Origin: Flavobacteriaceae bacterium
Lineage (GTDB): Bacteria; Bacteroidota; Bacteroidia; Flavobacteriales; Weeksellaceae
Direction of reading: 5' to 3'
Length of the DNA stretch: 64,000 nt
Assembly: GCA_012522185.1 (NCBI GenBank)
Contig: JAAYKY010000049.1
Span: forward strand, 1 to 64,000
Part shown: piece after piece, positions 52,640-61,662 of the stretch
How the letters are laid out: every line of letters begins with the position of its first letter
Numbering within the stretch: position 1 is the stretch's first letter
Made by a program: the position numbers and the translations under genes
Notes under the pieces: generated by a model
Told to the model about the DNA's origin: nothing
The model's database searches: none
The model's input: the letters and a program-made list of their open reading frames with translations, nothing else

Positions 52640-54037
52640 ATGAAATATAAATTACATACCAAATCACGAAAATTTCTGGCTGATACCATCACGCCGGTAT
52701 CGGTCTATCTCAGATTGCGCGACAAATTTCCTCACTCCATTTTGTTGGAAAGTTCTGATTATCATGCCAATGAGAATGCATTCAGCTATATTTGTTTTCA
52801 ACCGATGGCTTCCATAAAAGTGCAGAATGAAGAATTGCTCAAAGAATTTCCCGATGGGAAGACAGAACGAGTTTCTTTGAATGATTCGGTGAATTTAGTG
52901 GCTGAAATTCAGGGTTTTGCTTCTAATTTTGAAGCCAATCCAAGTTCGGAGAAATTCATCCAAAACGGATTATTTGGTTACATGAGCTATGATGCGGTAC
53001 GCTATTTTGAAGATTTAAAAATCAAAAAAAAGGATGGAGATTTGCAAATTCCCGATTTGTATTATGCCGTTTACCGAAACATTATCGCCATCAATCATTT
53101 CAACAATGAAGCCTATGTTTTCAGTCATAGTACAGACGGTTCAGACAATTTGGATGAAATTTCAAGTTTGTTGAAAGTCAAATCTTTTGCGGAATTTGAA
53201 TTCAAAAAACAGGGAACACCTCAAACCAATATTTCTGATGAGGAATATAAGGAACTGGTGCAGAAATGCAAAGACCATTGTCAGCGGGGTGACGTATTTC
53301 AGATTGTACCTTCCAAACGGTTCATTCAGAAGTTTTCGGGTGATGAATTCAATGTTTACCGCACATTGCGGAGTGTAAATCCTTCGCCTTATTTGTTTTA
53401 TTTTGATTATGGTGATTTTAAAATATTCGGAAGTTCACCTGAAGCTCAGTTGGTAATCAATAATAGAATAGTAGAAATACATCCGATTGCCGGAACGGTT
53501 AAAAGAACCGGAAATGATGAGGAGGATGCGGTTTTGGCTAAAAAATTAAGCAATGACCAAAAGGAAAAATCGGAACATGTGATGCTGGTGGATCTGGCGC
53601 GAAATGATTTAAGTCGAAATGCACGGAATGTTCGGGTGGAGGTGTTTCGGGAGGTTCAATATTTCTCACATGTGATTCATCTGGTGAGTAAAGTGACAGG
53701 TGAAATCCAAAAAGAAATCCATCCGTTTCAGGTCGTTGCCGATAATTTTCCGGCCGGAACTTTGAGCGGCGCTCCCAAATACAAAGCCATGTCGCTTTTG
53801 GAAAAATACGAAAATGTCAATCGTGATTTCTATGGTGGCGCCATTGGTTTTATGGGATTTGACGGAAGCTTTAACCATGCGATTATCATCCGTTCGTTTG
53901 TAAGTAAAAATCATCATTTGTATTATCAGGCGGGAGCAGGAGTGGTTTCTGGAAGTGTTCCGGAAAATGAATTGCAGGAAGTTTATAACAAATTGGGCGC
54001 TTTAAACAAAGCTTTGGAATTAGCAGAACAAATATAA
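52640..54037 (+). CDS. trpE: Anthranilate synthase component I
   Basis: The 465-residue chorismate-using subunit starts the tryptophan pathway. Motifs are QIVPSKRFIQKFSGDEFNVY, FYFDYGDFKIFGSSPEAQ, IHPIAGTVKRTGNDEEDAV, HVMLVDLARNDLSRNARNV and FPAGTLSGAPKYKAMSLLEK. LLESSDYHANENAFSYICF near the N-terminus covers the tryptophan feedback site region. It is the first structural gene behind the attenuator; trpG starts 5 bp after it. Confidence 0.97.
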   Translation: MKYKLHTKSRKFLADTITPVSVYLRLRDKFPHSILLESSDYHANENAFSYICFQPMASIKVQNEELLKEFPDGKTERVSLNDSVNLVAEIQGFASNFEANPSSEKFIQNGLFGYMSYDAVRYFEDLKIKKKDGDLQIPDLYYAVYRNIIAINHFNNEAYVFSHSTDGSDNLDEISSLLKVKSFAEFEFKKQGTPQTNISDEEYKELVQKCKDHCQRGDVFQIVPSKRFIQKFSGDEFNVYRTLRSVNPSPYLFYFDYGDFKIFGSSPEAQLVINNRIVEIHPIAGTVKRTGNDEEDAVLAKKLSNDQKEKSEHVMLVDLARNDLSRNARNVRVEVFREVQYFSHVIHLVSKVTGEIQKEIHPFQVVADNFPAGTLSGAPKYKAMSLLEKYENVNRDFYGGAIGFMGFDGSFNHAIIIRSFVSKNHHLYYQAGAGVVSGSVPENELQEVYNKLGALNKALELAEQI

Positions 54038-54042
54038 AATTC

Positions 54043-54612
54043 ATGAAAAAAATATTAGTCATTGACAATTACGACTCTTTTGTGTACAATTTGGTGCATT
54101 ATTTAGAGGAATTTGACTGTGAAGTAACGGTGCGTCGCAACAATCAGATTGAACTTTCAGAAGTGGAAAGTTTTGATAAAATTTTACTGTCGCCCGGCCC
54201 GGGAATACCATCCGAAGCCGGTAAAATGATGGAAATCATCAGAGAATTAGCTCCGACCAAGAGCATTTTGGGTGTTTGTCTTGGCCAACAAGCCATCGGC
54301 GAAGTATTTGGCGGAAAACTGGAAAATCTGGATGATGTATTTCATGGCGTCGCTACTTTTTCTATCGTCAAAGTATCCGACGAACCTTTATTTCAGAACA
54401 TTCCGAGTCATTTTGAAATCGGAAGATATCATTCCTGGGTTGTTTCCCGTGAAAATTTTCCGGATGAATTGGAAATCACATCGGTAGATGAAAACGGACA
54501 AATTATGGCGCTTCGCCACAGAAATTATGATGTGCGCGGCGTTCAATTTCACCCTGAAAGCATCTTGACACCCAATGGAAAAAAGATAATTGAAAACTGG
54601 GTGAAACTTTAA
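54043..54612 (+). CDS. trpG: Anthranilate synthase component II (glutamine amidotransferase)
   Basis: The 189-residue class I glutaminase supplies ammonia to TrpE. It shows IDNYDSFVYNLVHYLEEF, the LSPGPGIPSEAG motif, the nucleophile cysteine in LGVCLGQQAIGEVFGG and the catalytic His-Glu in QFHPESILT. It is not fused to TrpD, in contrast to enteric bacteria. The spacing to trpE is 5 bp, and trpD starts 55 bp after it. Confidence 0.97.
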   Translation: MKKILVIDNYDSFVYNLVHYLEEFDCEVTVRRNNQIELSEVESFDKILLSPGPGIPSEAGKMMEIIRELAPTKSILGVCLGQQAIGEVFGGKLENLDDVFHGVATFSIVKVSDEPLFQNIPSHFEIGRYHSWVVSRENFPDELEITSVDENGQIMALRHRNYDVRGVQFHPESILTPNGKKIIENWVKL

Positions 54613-54667
54613 AATATTACAACTCCCTCAGAGAAACCTGACCCGATTCGCCAACAAATCAAACGCC

Positions 54668-55663
54668 ATGAAAAGCATAATACAAAGACTAACACACTAC
54701 GAACAATTGAGCAAAGAAGAAGCCCGAAATCTTTTGGTGGATATTTCCGAAGGAAAATACAATCCGGGTTCCATTGCGGTTTTGCTCACGGTATTTATGA
54801 TGCGTCCGATTACGATTGTCGAATTGGAAGGGTTTCGAAATGCGCTGCTCGAACTCTGTAAAAAAGTGGATTTGGGAGATATTGAAACCATCGATTTATG
54901 TGGAACGGGTGGTGACGGAAAAAATACTTTCAATATTTCCACGTTGGCGTCTTTTGTCGTCGCCGGTGCCGGAATTCCGGTTACAAAACATGGAAATTAT
55001 GGCGTTTCCTCGGTGAGCGGAAGCAGTAATGTGTTGGAATCTTTGGGTGTGAAATTCAGTTCCGATGATGATTTTTTGAAGCGAAGTCTAAATGAAGCCG
55101 GAATTTGTTTTTTGCATGCGCCTTTGTTTCATCCGACCATGAAAAATGTCGCGCCCGTCCGAAAGGAATTGGGGCTGAAAACCTTTTTCAATATGTTGGG
55201 TCCGATGATCAATCCGGCCTTTCCCAAACATCAATTGGTTGGGGTTTTTGATTTGGAATTGATGCGTATGTATGGTTATCTGTATCAAAAAGGTGATAAG
55301 AATTATACGATTCTGCATTCGCTGTCCGGACATGATGAAGTCTCTCTGACGGCGGATTGTAAATTCATTACGAATGAAAAAACAGGGATTTTTTCTGCTC
55401 CGGAATTGGGCATTTCAAAAATTCAGGAGGAAGAAATTTTCGGTGGCAAATCTTTGGAAAATGCTTCGCGGATTTTTCGACAAATTATATCAGGCAAAGG
55501 AACCGAAGCCCAAAACAATGTAGTTGCAGCCAATGCAGGAATCGCCATTTCTATGGTTAAAAATATTCCGGTGAAAGATGGATTCGAACTAGCAAAAGAG
55601 AATTTGCTGAATGGAAATGCCGAAAAATCTTTGAATAAATTAATTAAACTGAGTAGAAATTGA
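54668..55663 (+). CDS. trpD: Anthranilate phosphoribosyltransferase
   Basis: The 331-residue enzyme attaches phosphoribose to anthranilate. The PRPP site is DLCGTGGDGKNTFNIST, followed by KHGNYGVSSVSGSSNVLESL and the RKELGLKTFFNMLGPMINP segment. Length and order are typical. The operon continues with trpC, starting at TTG 54 bp downstream. Confidence 0.96.
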   Translation: MKSIIQRLTHYEQLSKEEARNLLVDISEGKYNPGSIAVLLTVFMMRPITIVELEGFRNALLELCKKVDLGDIETIDLCGTGGDGKNTFNISTLASFVVAGAGIPVTKHGNYGVSSVSGSSNVLESLGVKFSSDDDFLKRSLNEAGICFLHAPLFHPTMKNVAPVRKELGLKTFFNMLGPMINPAFPKHQLVGVFDLELMRMYGYLYQKGDKNYTILHSLSGHDEVSLTADCKFITNEKTGIFSAPELGISKIQEEEIFGGKSLENASRIFRQIISGKGTEAQNNVVAANAGIAISMVKNIPVKDGFELAKENLLNGNAEKSLNKLIKLSRN

Positions 55664-55717
55664 ACTTAGTGTCCATTGTGAAAATCATTGTGCACTTTGT
55701 GGTTAAAAATTATAAAA

Positions 55718-56503
55718 TTGAACATTTTAGATAAAATAATTACCGATAAAAAAAAGGAAGTTGAATTGAAAAAATCAATTATTCCGGCTTCGCAATTGGA
55801 GAATTCCGTTTTATTTCAGCGGGAAACGATTTCATTAAAAGAAAAACTGAAAAATTCTTCTACCGGAATTATAGCCGAATTTAAAAGACGTTCGCCTTCC
55901 AAATCCCAAATCAATCAATCCGCCAATGTGGGCGATGTTGCCAAAGGCTACGAAAAAGCTGGCGTTTGTGGAATGTCGGTTTTGACCGATATCAAATATT
56001 TTGGCGGTTCTTTAGAGGACTTGTTATTGGCGCGGGCTAGTTGTGATTTGCCATTGCTCAGAAAAGAATTCATCGTGGACGAATTTCAGATTTTGGAAGC
56101 CAAAGCTTTCGGAGCCGACTTGATTTTGCTGATTGCGGCTGTTTTGAGTCGGAATGAAATCGAAAAGCTTTCAAAATTCGCGAAGAGTCTGGGATTGGAA
56201 GTTTTGCTGGAGGTTCATGATCTCGAAGAATTGGAAAAATCGATTATGGCCAGTCTGGATTTAATCGGTGTCAATAACCGCGACCTCAAAACTTTTGAAG
56301 TGAACTTGGACAATAGTAAAAATCTGGCTCCGCATATTCCCGATGAATTTTTAAAAGTTTCTGAAAGTGGAATTAGTAATCCTGATTCGATTAGGGAGTT
56401 GCAATCATTTGGTTATCAGGGATTTTTGGTTGGCGAAAATTTCATGAAAACGGAAAATGCAGGAAAATCTGCTAATGAATTCATTCAAAACTTAAACCGA
56501 TGA
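55718..56503 (+). CDS. trpC: Indole-3-glycerol-phosphate synthase
   Basis: The 261-residue TIM-barrel enzyme has MNILDKIITDKKKEV at the chosen TTG start (55718); an in-frame TTG at 55688 would add 10 residues but is less likely. Motifs are IIAEFKRRSPSKSQIN, AGVCGMSVLTDIKYFGGSL, LPLLRKEFIVDEFQILEAKA and IGVNNRDLKTFEVNLD. It is not fused to TrpF; the two overlap by 4 bp. Confidence 0.95.
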   Translation: MNILDKIITDKKKEVELKKSIIPASQLENSVLFQRETISLKEKLKNSSTGIIAEFKRRSPSKSQINQSANVGDVAKGYEKAGVCGMSVLTDIKYFGGSLEDLLLARASCDLPLLRKEFIVDEFQILEAKAFGADLILLIAAVLSRNEIEKLSKFAKSLGLEVLLEVHDLEELEKSIMASLDLIGVNNRDLKTFEVNLDNSKNLAPHIPDEFLKVSESGISNPDSIRELQSFGYQGFLVGENFMKTENAGKSANEFIQNLNR

Positions 56504-57123
56504 AACTCAAAGTTTGTGGGATGAAATATCCTGAAAATATAAAATCCATTTCGGACTTAAAACCCGATTTTTTAGGTTTTATCTTTTATGAGAAATCGGC
56601 GCGGTTATTTGAGGAAAAAGCGATTGAAGTTTCCCCGCAAGTTCAAAAAGTGGGGGTTTTTGTAAATGAAAGTCCGGAAAAAATTACCCAAAAAATTCAG
56701 GAATTTCAATTGGATATTGTTCAGTTGCACGGGGATGAAACACCTAAAGATTGTGAAAAATTGAAACAATTAAATCCTGAAATTAAAATCTGGAAAGCTT
56801 TTGCAATCAATGAAGAATTCGATTTTGGAGAATTAGAAAATTATGAAGTGGTCGATGCTTTTTTATTGGACACAAAAGGAAAAAATTATGGTGGAAACGG
56901 TGTGAAATTCAATTGGGAAATTTTAAAAAATTACAATTCAGAGAAAGAAATCATTTTGAGCGGAGGAATTTCGGAGGAGGATATTCCACGTATTGTTGAA
57001 ATACAAAAAGAAATTCCCCAAATCCAAACCGTTGACATCAACAGTCGGTTTGAAACTCAGCCGGGTTTGAAAAACGTGGAATTGGTAAAGAAATTTTATC
57101 AAAAATTAAAACTATTGAAATGA
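56500..57123 (+). CDS. trpF: Phosphoribosylanthranilate isomerase
   Basis: The 207-residue TIM barrel has the general-acid cysteine in [13 protein letters not shown], then [25 protein letters not shown] and [20 protein letters not shown]. The aspartate that pairs with the cysteine is in FLLDTKG. The ATG overlaps the trpC stop (ATGA), as does trpB with the end of trpF. Confidence 0.95.
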   Translation: MKLKVCGMKYPENIKSISDLKPDFLGFIFYEKSARLFEEKAIEVSPQVQKVGVFVNESPEKITQKIQEFQLDIVQLHGDETPKDCEKLKQLNPEIKIWKAFAINEEFDFGELENYEVVDAFLLDTKGKNYGGNGVKFNWEILKNYNSEKEIILSGGISEEDIPRIVEIQKEIPQIQTVDINSRFETQPGLKNVELVKKFYQKLKLLK

Positions 57124-58301
57124 ATTATCAAGTAGATAAAAAAGGATATTACGGCAAATTTGGCGGAGCTTTCATTCCTGAAATGTTATATCCGAATGTG
57201 GAAGAACTGAAATCGGTTTATTTGGAAATAATCGAATCGGAGCCTTTTCAAAAAGAATTTCAGAAATTGTTGAAAGACTATGTGGGACGGCCAACGCCTC
57301 TGTATTTCGCACAAAGATTATCGGAAAAATACGGAACCAAAATTTATTTGAAACGGGAAGATTTATGCCACACCGGAGCGCATAAAATCAACAATACACT
57401 TGGACAAATTATTCTCGCCAAAAAGTTGGGGAAGAAACGCATCATTGCAGAAACCGGAGCCGGACAGCACGGGGTTGCGACGGCGACTGCCTGTGCTTTG
57501 ATGGGCTTGGAATGCATTGTTTATATGGGCGAAATTGACATCGCGCGACAAGCGCCAAATGTCGCCCGAATGAAAATGTTGGGCGCAACCGTAATTCCGG
57601 CAAAATCGGGAAGCAGAACGCTGAAAGACGCCACAAACGAAGCCATTCGCGATTGGATAAATAATCCGGTGGATACATATTACATCATCGGTTCGGTGGT
57701 AGGTCCGCATCCTTATCCCGATATGGTGGCGAGATTTCAGTCGGTGATTTCGGAAGAAATAAAATCCCAGTTAAAAGAAGCCGAAGGCAAAGAAAATCCG
57801 GATTATGTGATTGCCTGTGTAGGTGGTGGAAGCAATGCTGCCGGCGCATTTTATCATTTTCTGGACGAAGAAAAAGTGAATTTAATTGCGGTAGAGGCAG
57901 CAGGAAAAGGCATTCATTCGGGCGAAACGGCGGCGACTTCCGTTTTGGGTCGGGAAGGAATTATCCATGGAAGCAAAACACTGTTGATGCAAACCGAAGA
58001 CGGACAAATCACGGAACCTTATTCGATTTCGGCGGGACTGGATTATCCGGGAGTCGGACCGATGCATGCGCATCTGTGTGAAAGCGGAAGAGCCGAATTT
58101 TTATCGGTCACGGACGATGAAGCCATGCAAGCCGGAATTCAATTAACCCAAATGGAAGGCATCATTCCGGCGATTGAGAGCGCTCATGCATTTGCAGCTT
58201 TAGAAAAGAAAAACTTCAGTCCGGAAGAAATTGTGGTCATTAATCTTTCCGGTCGGGGAGATAAGGATTTGAGTACCTATATTAAATATTTTGCCATATA
58301 A
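57120..58301 (+). CDS. trpB: Tryptophan synthase beta chain
   Basis: The 393-residue PLP enzyme condenses indole with serine. Landmarks are [20 protein letters not shown], the PLP lysine in [39 protein letters not shown] and [36 protein letters not shown] and [13 protein letters not shown] follow. It is standard TrpB1 type. It overlaps trpF by 4 bp. A 44-bp gap with the repeated 17-mer separates it from trpA. Confidence 0.98.
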   Translation: MNYQVDKKGYYGKFGGAFIPEMLYPNVEELKSVYLEIIESEPFQKEFQKLLKDYVGRPTPLYFAQRLSEKYGTKIYLKREDLCHTGAHKINNTLGQIILAKKLGKKRIIAETGAGQHGVATATACALMGLECIVYMGEIDIARQAPNVARMKMLGATVIPAKSGSRTLKDATNEAIRDWINNPVDTYYIIGSVVGPHPYPDMVARFQSVISEEIKSQLKEAEGKENPDYVIACVGGGSNAAGAFYHFLDEEKVNLIAVEAAGKGIHSGETAATSVLGREGIIHGSKTLLMQTEDGQITEPYSISAGLDYPGVGPMHAHLCESGRAEFLSVTDDEAMQAGIQLTQMEGIIPAIESAHAFAALEKKNFSPEEIVVINLSGRGDKDLSTYIKYFAI

Positions 58302-58314
58302 GAATTACGAAATT

Positions 58315-58331
58315 CGAAGTTCGAGTTTCGA
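58315..58331. repeat. 17-bp sequence, inverse copy of 29486-29502
   Basis: CGAAGTTCGAGTTTCGA lies in the trpB-trpA gap and is complementary to the spacer sequence at 29486-29502. The surrounding AAATTCGAAGTTCGAG is self-complementary. Confidence 0.5.
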
Positions 58332-58345
58332 CAAACGAATTAAAA

Positions 58346-59110
58346 ATGAATCGAATTCAACAAAAATTAGCAGAAAACAAAAAAATACTATCTATTTATT
58401 TCACGGCTGGATTTTCGGAGTTGAATGACACCCAATCCATCATTGAAGCACTCGAAAAATCGGGTGTGGATATGATTGAAATCGGATTGCCGTTTAGCGA
58501 TCCTTTGGCCGATGGTCCGACCATTCAGGCGAGTTCCACAAAAGCACTTGAAAACGGAATGACGACAGAAATTTTGTTTGAACAATTGAAAGACATCCGA
58601 AAAACCGTTTCCATTCCGTTGATAATTATGGGTTATTTCAATCCGATTTTACAATATGGAGTGGAAGAATTTTGTGCAAAATCTGCCGAAATAGGCATCG
58701 ATGGTTTGATCATTCCCGATTTGCCGGTGGACGTTTATCATGAAAATTACCAATCCATTTTTAAGAAATATAATTTGACCAATGTCTTTCTGATTACGCC
58801 TCAAACGAGCGAAGAAAGAATCCGTTACATCGACAGTCTTTCGGATGGATTTATTTATATGGTGAGTTCGGCGAGTGTGACCGGCGCAAGGAATTCGTTT
58901 GGAAGCGAAGAATTGGATTATTTCAAAAGAATTCATGAAATGAACTTGAAAAATCCGCAAATCGTTGGATTTGGAATCAGTAATAAGGAAACTTTTGAAT
59001 CGGCAACCGTCTATGCAAAAGGAGCGATCATCGGATCGGCATTTGTGAAATTCATCGCGAAAAATCCGATAGAAAAGATTTCGGAATTCATTCAAAGGAT
59101 TAGAAAATAA
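58346..59110 (+). CDS. trpA: Tryptophan synthase alpha chain
   Basis: The 254-residue TIM barrel cleaves indole-3-glycerol phosphate. MIEIGLPFSDPLADGPTIQA contains the catalytic Glu, GIDGLIIPDLPVD the Asp. IYMVSSASVTGARNSF and VGFGISNKETFESA form the phosphate site. It is the last gene of trpEGDCFBA and is followed directly by a terminator hairpin. All seven enzymes for chorismate to tryptophan are therefore present in one transcriptional unit. Confidence 0.97.
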   Translation: MNRIQQKLAENKKILSIYFTAGFSELNDTQSIIEALEKSGVDMIEIGLPFSDPLADGPTIQASSTKALENGMTTEILFEQLKDIRKTVSIPLIIMGYFNPILQYGVEEFCAKSAEIGIDGLIIPDLPVDVYHENYQSIFKKYNLTNVFLITPQTSEERIRYIDSLSDGFIYMVSSASVTGARNSFGSEELDYFKRIHEMNLKNPQIVGFGISNKETFESATVYAKGAIIGSAFVKFIAKNPIEKISEFIQRIRK

Positions 59111-59152
59111 AAAGGTGGCTATCCGACATTTGGGGATAGAAGCCACCTTTTT
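59111..59152. terminator. Bidirectional terminator between trpA and DUF2911 gene
   Basis: AAAGGTGGCTATCC (59111-59124) pairs with GGATAGAAGCCACCTTT (about 59134-59150), with one bulged A, followed by TT and preceded by A-rich sequence. It serves trpA on one side and the converging gene on the other. Confidence 0.8.
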
Positions 59153-59169
59153 CGATATTTTAATTCAAC

Positions 59170-60018
59170 TTATTTTTTCGACCATTCTTTGATAGAGTCC
59201 TGGTTCATTTTGATGTAATCTTCGTTTCCAGCTTGTTTGGCCGCGTCCAAAGATTTTTGAGCCAATGAAATCGCTCCTTTGATATCGCCAGCTTTTGCGT
59301 AAATCAAGGATTGCTGTCGCAATTGCCAGAATCTTGGTTCTTTGTTGTCTTTCATTCCTTCATCAATCCATTTTTTGGCTTGCTGAATGTCCTTTCCGGT
59401 TGTGTAATAATAATTAGCGGCGGCCAAATAATCCTGAGGCGTCGGATTTCCTTTCATAGTTTCTGCGATAGATGCCATCACTTTTTTATCGGTTGGAACT
59501 TCGATTTTTGTTTCCACATAAATATTGTCCCACAGGAAATTCAATTTGGCTGAATCATGTGTCAGTTCATCGATTGAAATTGAAAAAGTTTCCACGTCCA
59601 AAGGAATTTTATTGGCTTTAGCTGTGGTTTTGGCGGCGATTTTTGATTCCTCCCATTTCTCCGGATTTCCCCAGTTTTCGGTGTCGGTATAGAAATAAAT
59701 TTCCCAACTCTCCTTTTCCGGTTTTGTGTAAATGGCATATTTACCAGCTTTCAAAGTTTGTCCATCGATGATTACATCGTCAGAAAATGAGATGGTTGTG
59801 TTTTTGTTGGCACCTGTTCTCCAAATTTTTCCATAAGGAACCAGATTGCCAAAAATCTCTCGGTCATTTTTGTTGGGTCTTGAATATTCGAGTTCAATTT
59901 TGGTCAGACCCACTGTTATTTCCATTTCAGTTGGCGCACTGGCAGCGGGCGTTGTCACTTGAGCTTGAGAAAACGCCATCAGTCCGGCTAAACTTAAAAT
60001 TGTCAATACTTTTTTCAT
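59170..60018 (-). CDS. DUF2911 exported protein with TPR-like tail
   Basis: The 282-residue protein has a signal peptide (LTILSLAGLMAFSQAQ) and a DUF2911 domain: ITVGLTKIELEYSRPNKNDR, FGNLVPYGKIWRTGANKNTT, AGKYAIYTKPEKESWEIYF. The last 90 residues look like two TPR hairpins (QDYLAAANYYYTTGKDIQQ, RFWQLRQQSLIYAKAGDIKG). DUF2911 is abundant in Bacteroidota; the function is unknown. It converges with trpA. Confidence 0.88.
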   Translation of the reverse strand: MKKVLTILSLAGLMAFSQAQVTTPAASAPTEMEITVGLTKIELEYSRPNKNDREIFGNLVPYGKIWRTGANKNTTISFSDDVIIDGQTLKAGKYAIYTKPEKESWEIYFYTDTENWGNPEKWEESKIAAKTTAKANKIPLDVETFSISIDELTHDSAKLNFLWDNIYVETKIEVPTDKKVMASIAETMKGNPTPQDYLAAANYYYTTGKDIQQAKKWIDEGMKDNKEPRFWQLRQQSLIYAKAGDIKGAISLAQKSLDAAKQAGNEDYIKMNQDSIKEWSKK

Positions 60019-60129
60019 GTCTTTTTTGAATTTAAGTCCTAAAAATAGACAAAATTATTGCATCCTTATTTTATTTAACGTGAAAATTCATTCAAATTAT
60101 TCTATTTTTACTCCCTTTAGTTATTTATA

Positions 60130-61581
60130 ATGAGAAATAAATTCACAATTCTACTGCTTTTAGCAGTTTTTCCGATGGGTGTTTGGGCGCAAAGTCCGGT
60201 TTGGAGGTATGCCACGATGGAAAACCAATTGGCCGATAAAATAAAAGCGCAGAGCTCTCAAGATATACAGGTTTTAGAAACTCATGAAGGTTTGTCAGCC
60301 GTTTATTTGAACTTAAATCATGGGTTGACATTGGAAAACAGAGGAAGTCGTGGCCCTGGATTTATCATTAGAAAAGATGAGATTTCGGCGATTGAGTCGC
60401 TTTATAAATTTCCTTCGGTGAATAAATCGGTTTTGGATTTTACCATAACAGAGGATGCATATGTTCAGGAAGCTTTATCGATCGTGGAAGCGGAAAGAAT
60501 TGGTGATCTGATTATTTTATTGGAGAATTATGGAACTCGGTTTCACGATAAACCACAAGGAATTCAGGCAGCCAATGATTTAAAAGAAATTTGGCAAACC
60601 ATGGCAAATGATGCGGGACGGACCGATGTGAGTGTCGAGTTTTATGAGCACAATTTTACCGATCAGAAATCGGTGATTTTCACATTTCCGGGTGTTGAAG
60701 ACAATAATGAAGTCGCTATTTTGGGTGCGCATTTGGACAGTGGAGATTATTGGAATCCGGACAATGCACCGGGTGCAGATGATAATGCTTCGGGTGTAGC
60801 TACGATTACAGAAGTATTGTATGTGCTATTGGCCAATGATTTTCGACCGTTGAAAACAGTTCAGATTATGGCATTTGCGGCCGAGGAAATCGGATTGATG
60901 GGTGCGGCCGATATTGCTGAAACCTATATGTGGGAAAATAAAAATGTGCTGGGAATGATGAATTTGGATATGGTCAATTACCATGGTTCTCAAGACGATG
61001 TTTTTCTGGTGAGCGACCCGAATTATGTAAGTCCGGAATTGAATTTATTTGTGGTTGAACTTTTGGAACATTATAATTCATCGGGAGTTCATGCCTTGAC
61101 TTATCAACACTCAGAATGCGGTTATGCTTGTAGCGATCATGCGGCCTGGAGCGATTTTGGATTTATGGCGGTTTATCCGTTTGAAGCTTCGGAAGATGAG
61201 TACAATCCGTATTATCACTCGCCTCAAGACACTTATGCCAATATGGGAAATGATGCTTCGCATGCGGCTAAGTTTGCCAAATTAGGCCTTGAATTTATCA
61301 TCGAACTTGCCAAAACCAGCACGATGGGAATCAAGGAATTCAATGCCGTTGATTTGAATTTAACAGTACAAAATAACCAATTGGTTTATCGTTTTGGAAA
61401 TCTAAATTCAAAAATTCATTCATTGGATATCGTAGATGTTTCGGCTCGAAAACTTATTCACAAAGAAAATCTGTCGAATTCGGGAAGCATTTACATTCAA
61501 ACTTTGCCCAAAGGTGTTTATGTGGCGATTTTCAAGGATGTGAACGGAAAAGTTTATACAAGAAAATTTATGAAGAAATAA
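60130..61581 (+). CDS. M28-family zinc metallopeptidase with T9SS sorting domain
   Basis: The 483-residue exported aminopeptidase-like enzyme has zinc-binding LGAHLDSGDYWNPDNAPGAD, DDNASGVATITEVL, the catalytic Glu pair in MAFAAEEIGLMGAADIAE, a later Asp in MNLDMVNYHG, and His in the DHAAWSDFGF and SPQDTYANMG region. After the peptidase comes a 70-residue T9SS type A domain (DLNLTVQNNQLVYRFGN, YIQTLPKGVYVAIFKD). It is probably exported to the cell surface to degrade peptides. Confidence 0.9.
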   Translation: MRNKFTILLLLAVFPMGVWAQSPVWRYATMENQLADKIKAQSSQDIQVLETHEGLSAVYLNLNHGLTLENRGSRGPGFIIRKDEISAIESLYKFPSVNKSVLDFTITEDAYVQEALSIVEAERIGDLIILLENYGTRFHDKPQGIQAANDLKEIWQTMANDAGRTDVSVEFYEHNFTDQKSVIFTFPGVEDNNEVAILGAHLDSGDYWNPDNAPGADDNASGVATITEVLYVLLANDFRPLKTVQIMAFAAEEIGLMGAADIAETYMWENKNVLGMMNLDMVNYHGSQDDVFLVSDPNYVSPELNLFVVELLEHYNSSGVHALTYQHSECGYACSDHAAWSDFGFMAVYPFEASEDEYNPYYHSPQDTYANMGNDASHAAKFAKLGLEFIIELAKTSTMGIKEFNAVDLNLTVQNNQLVYRFGNLNSKIHSLDIVDVSARKLIHKENLSNSGSIYIQTLPKGVYVAIFKDVNGKVYTRKFMKK

Positions 61582-61662
61582 TTTGGCGTAATTTCTGTTG
61601 GCATTCAAATCTCAAATTCAATTCTATCTTTCAGTTGAGTTGAATTATATTTGTACAACTAT

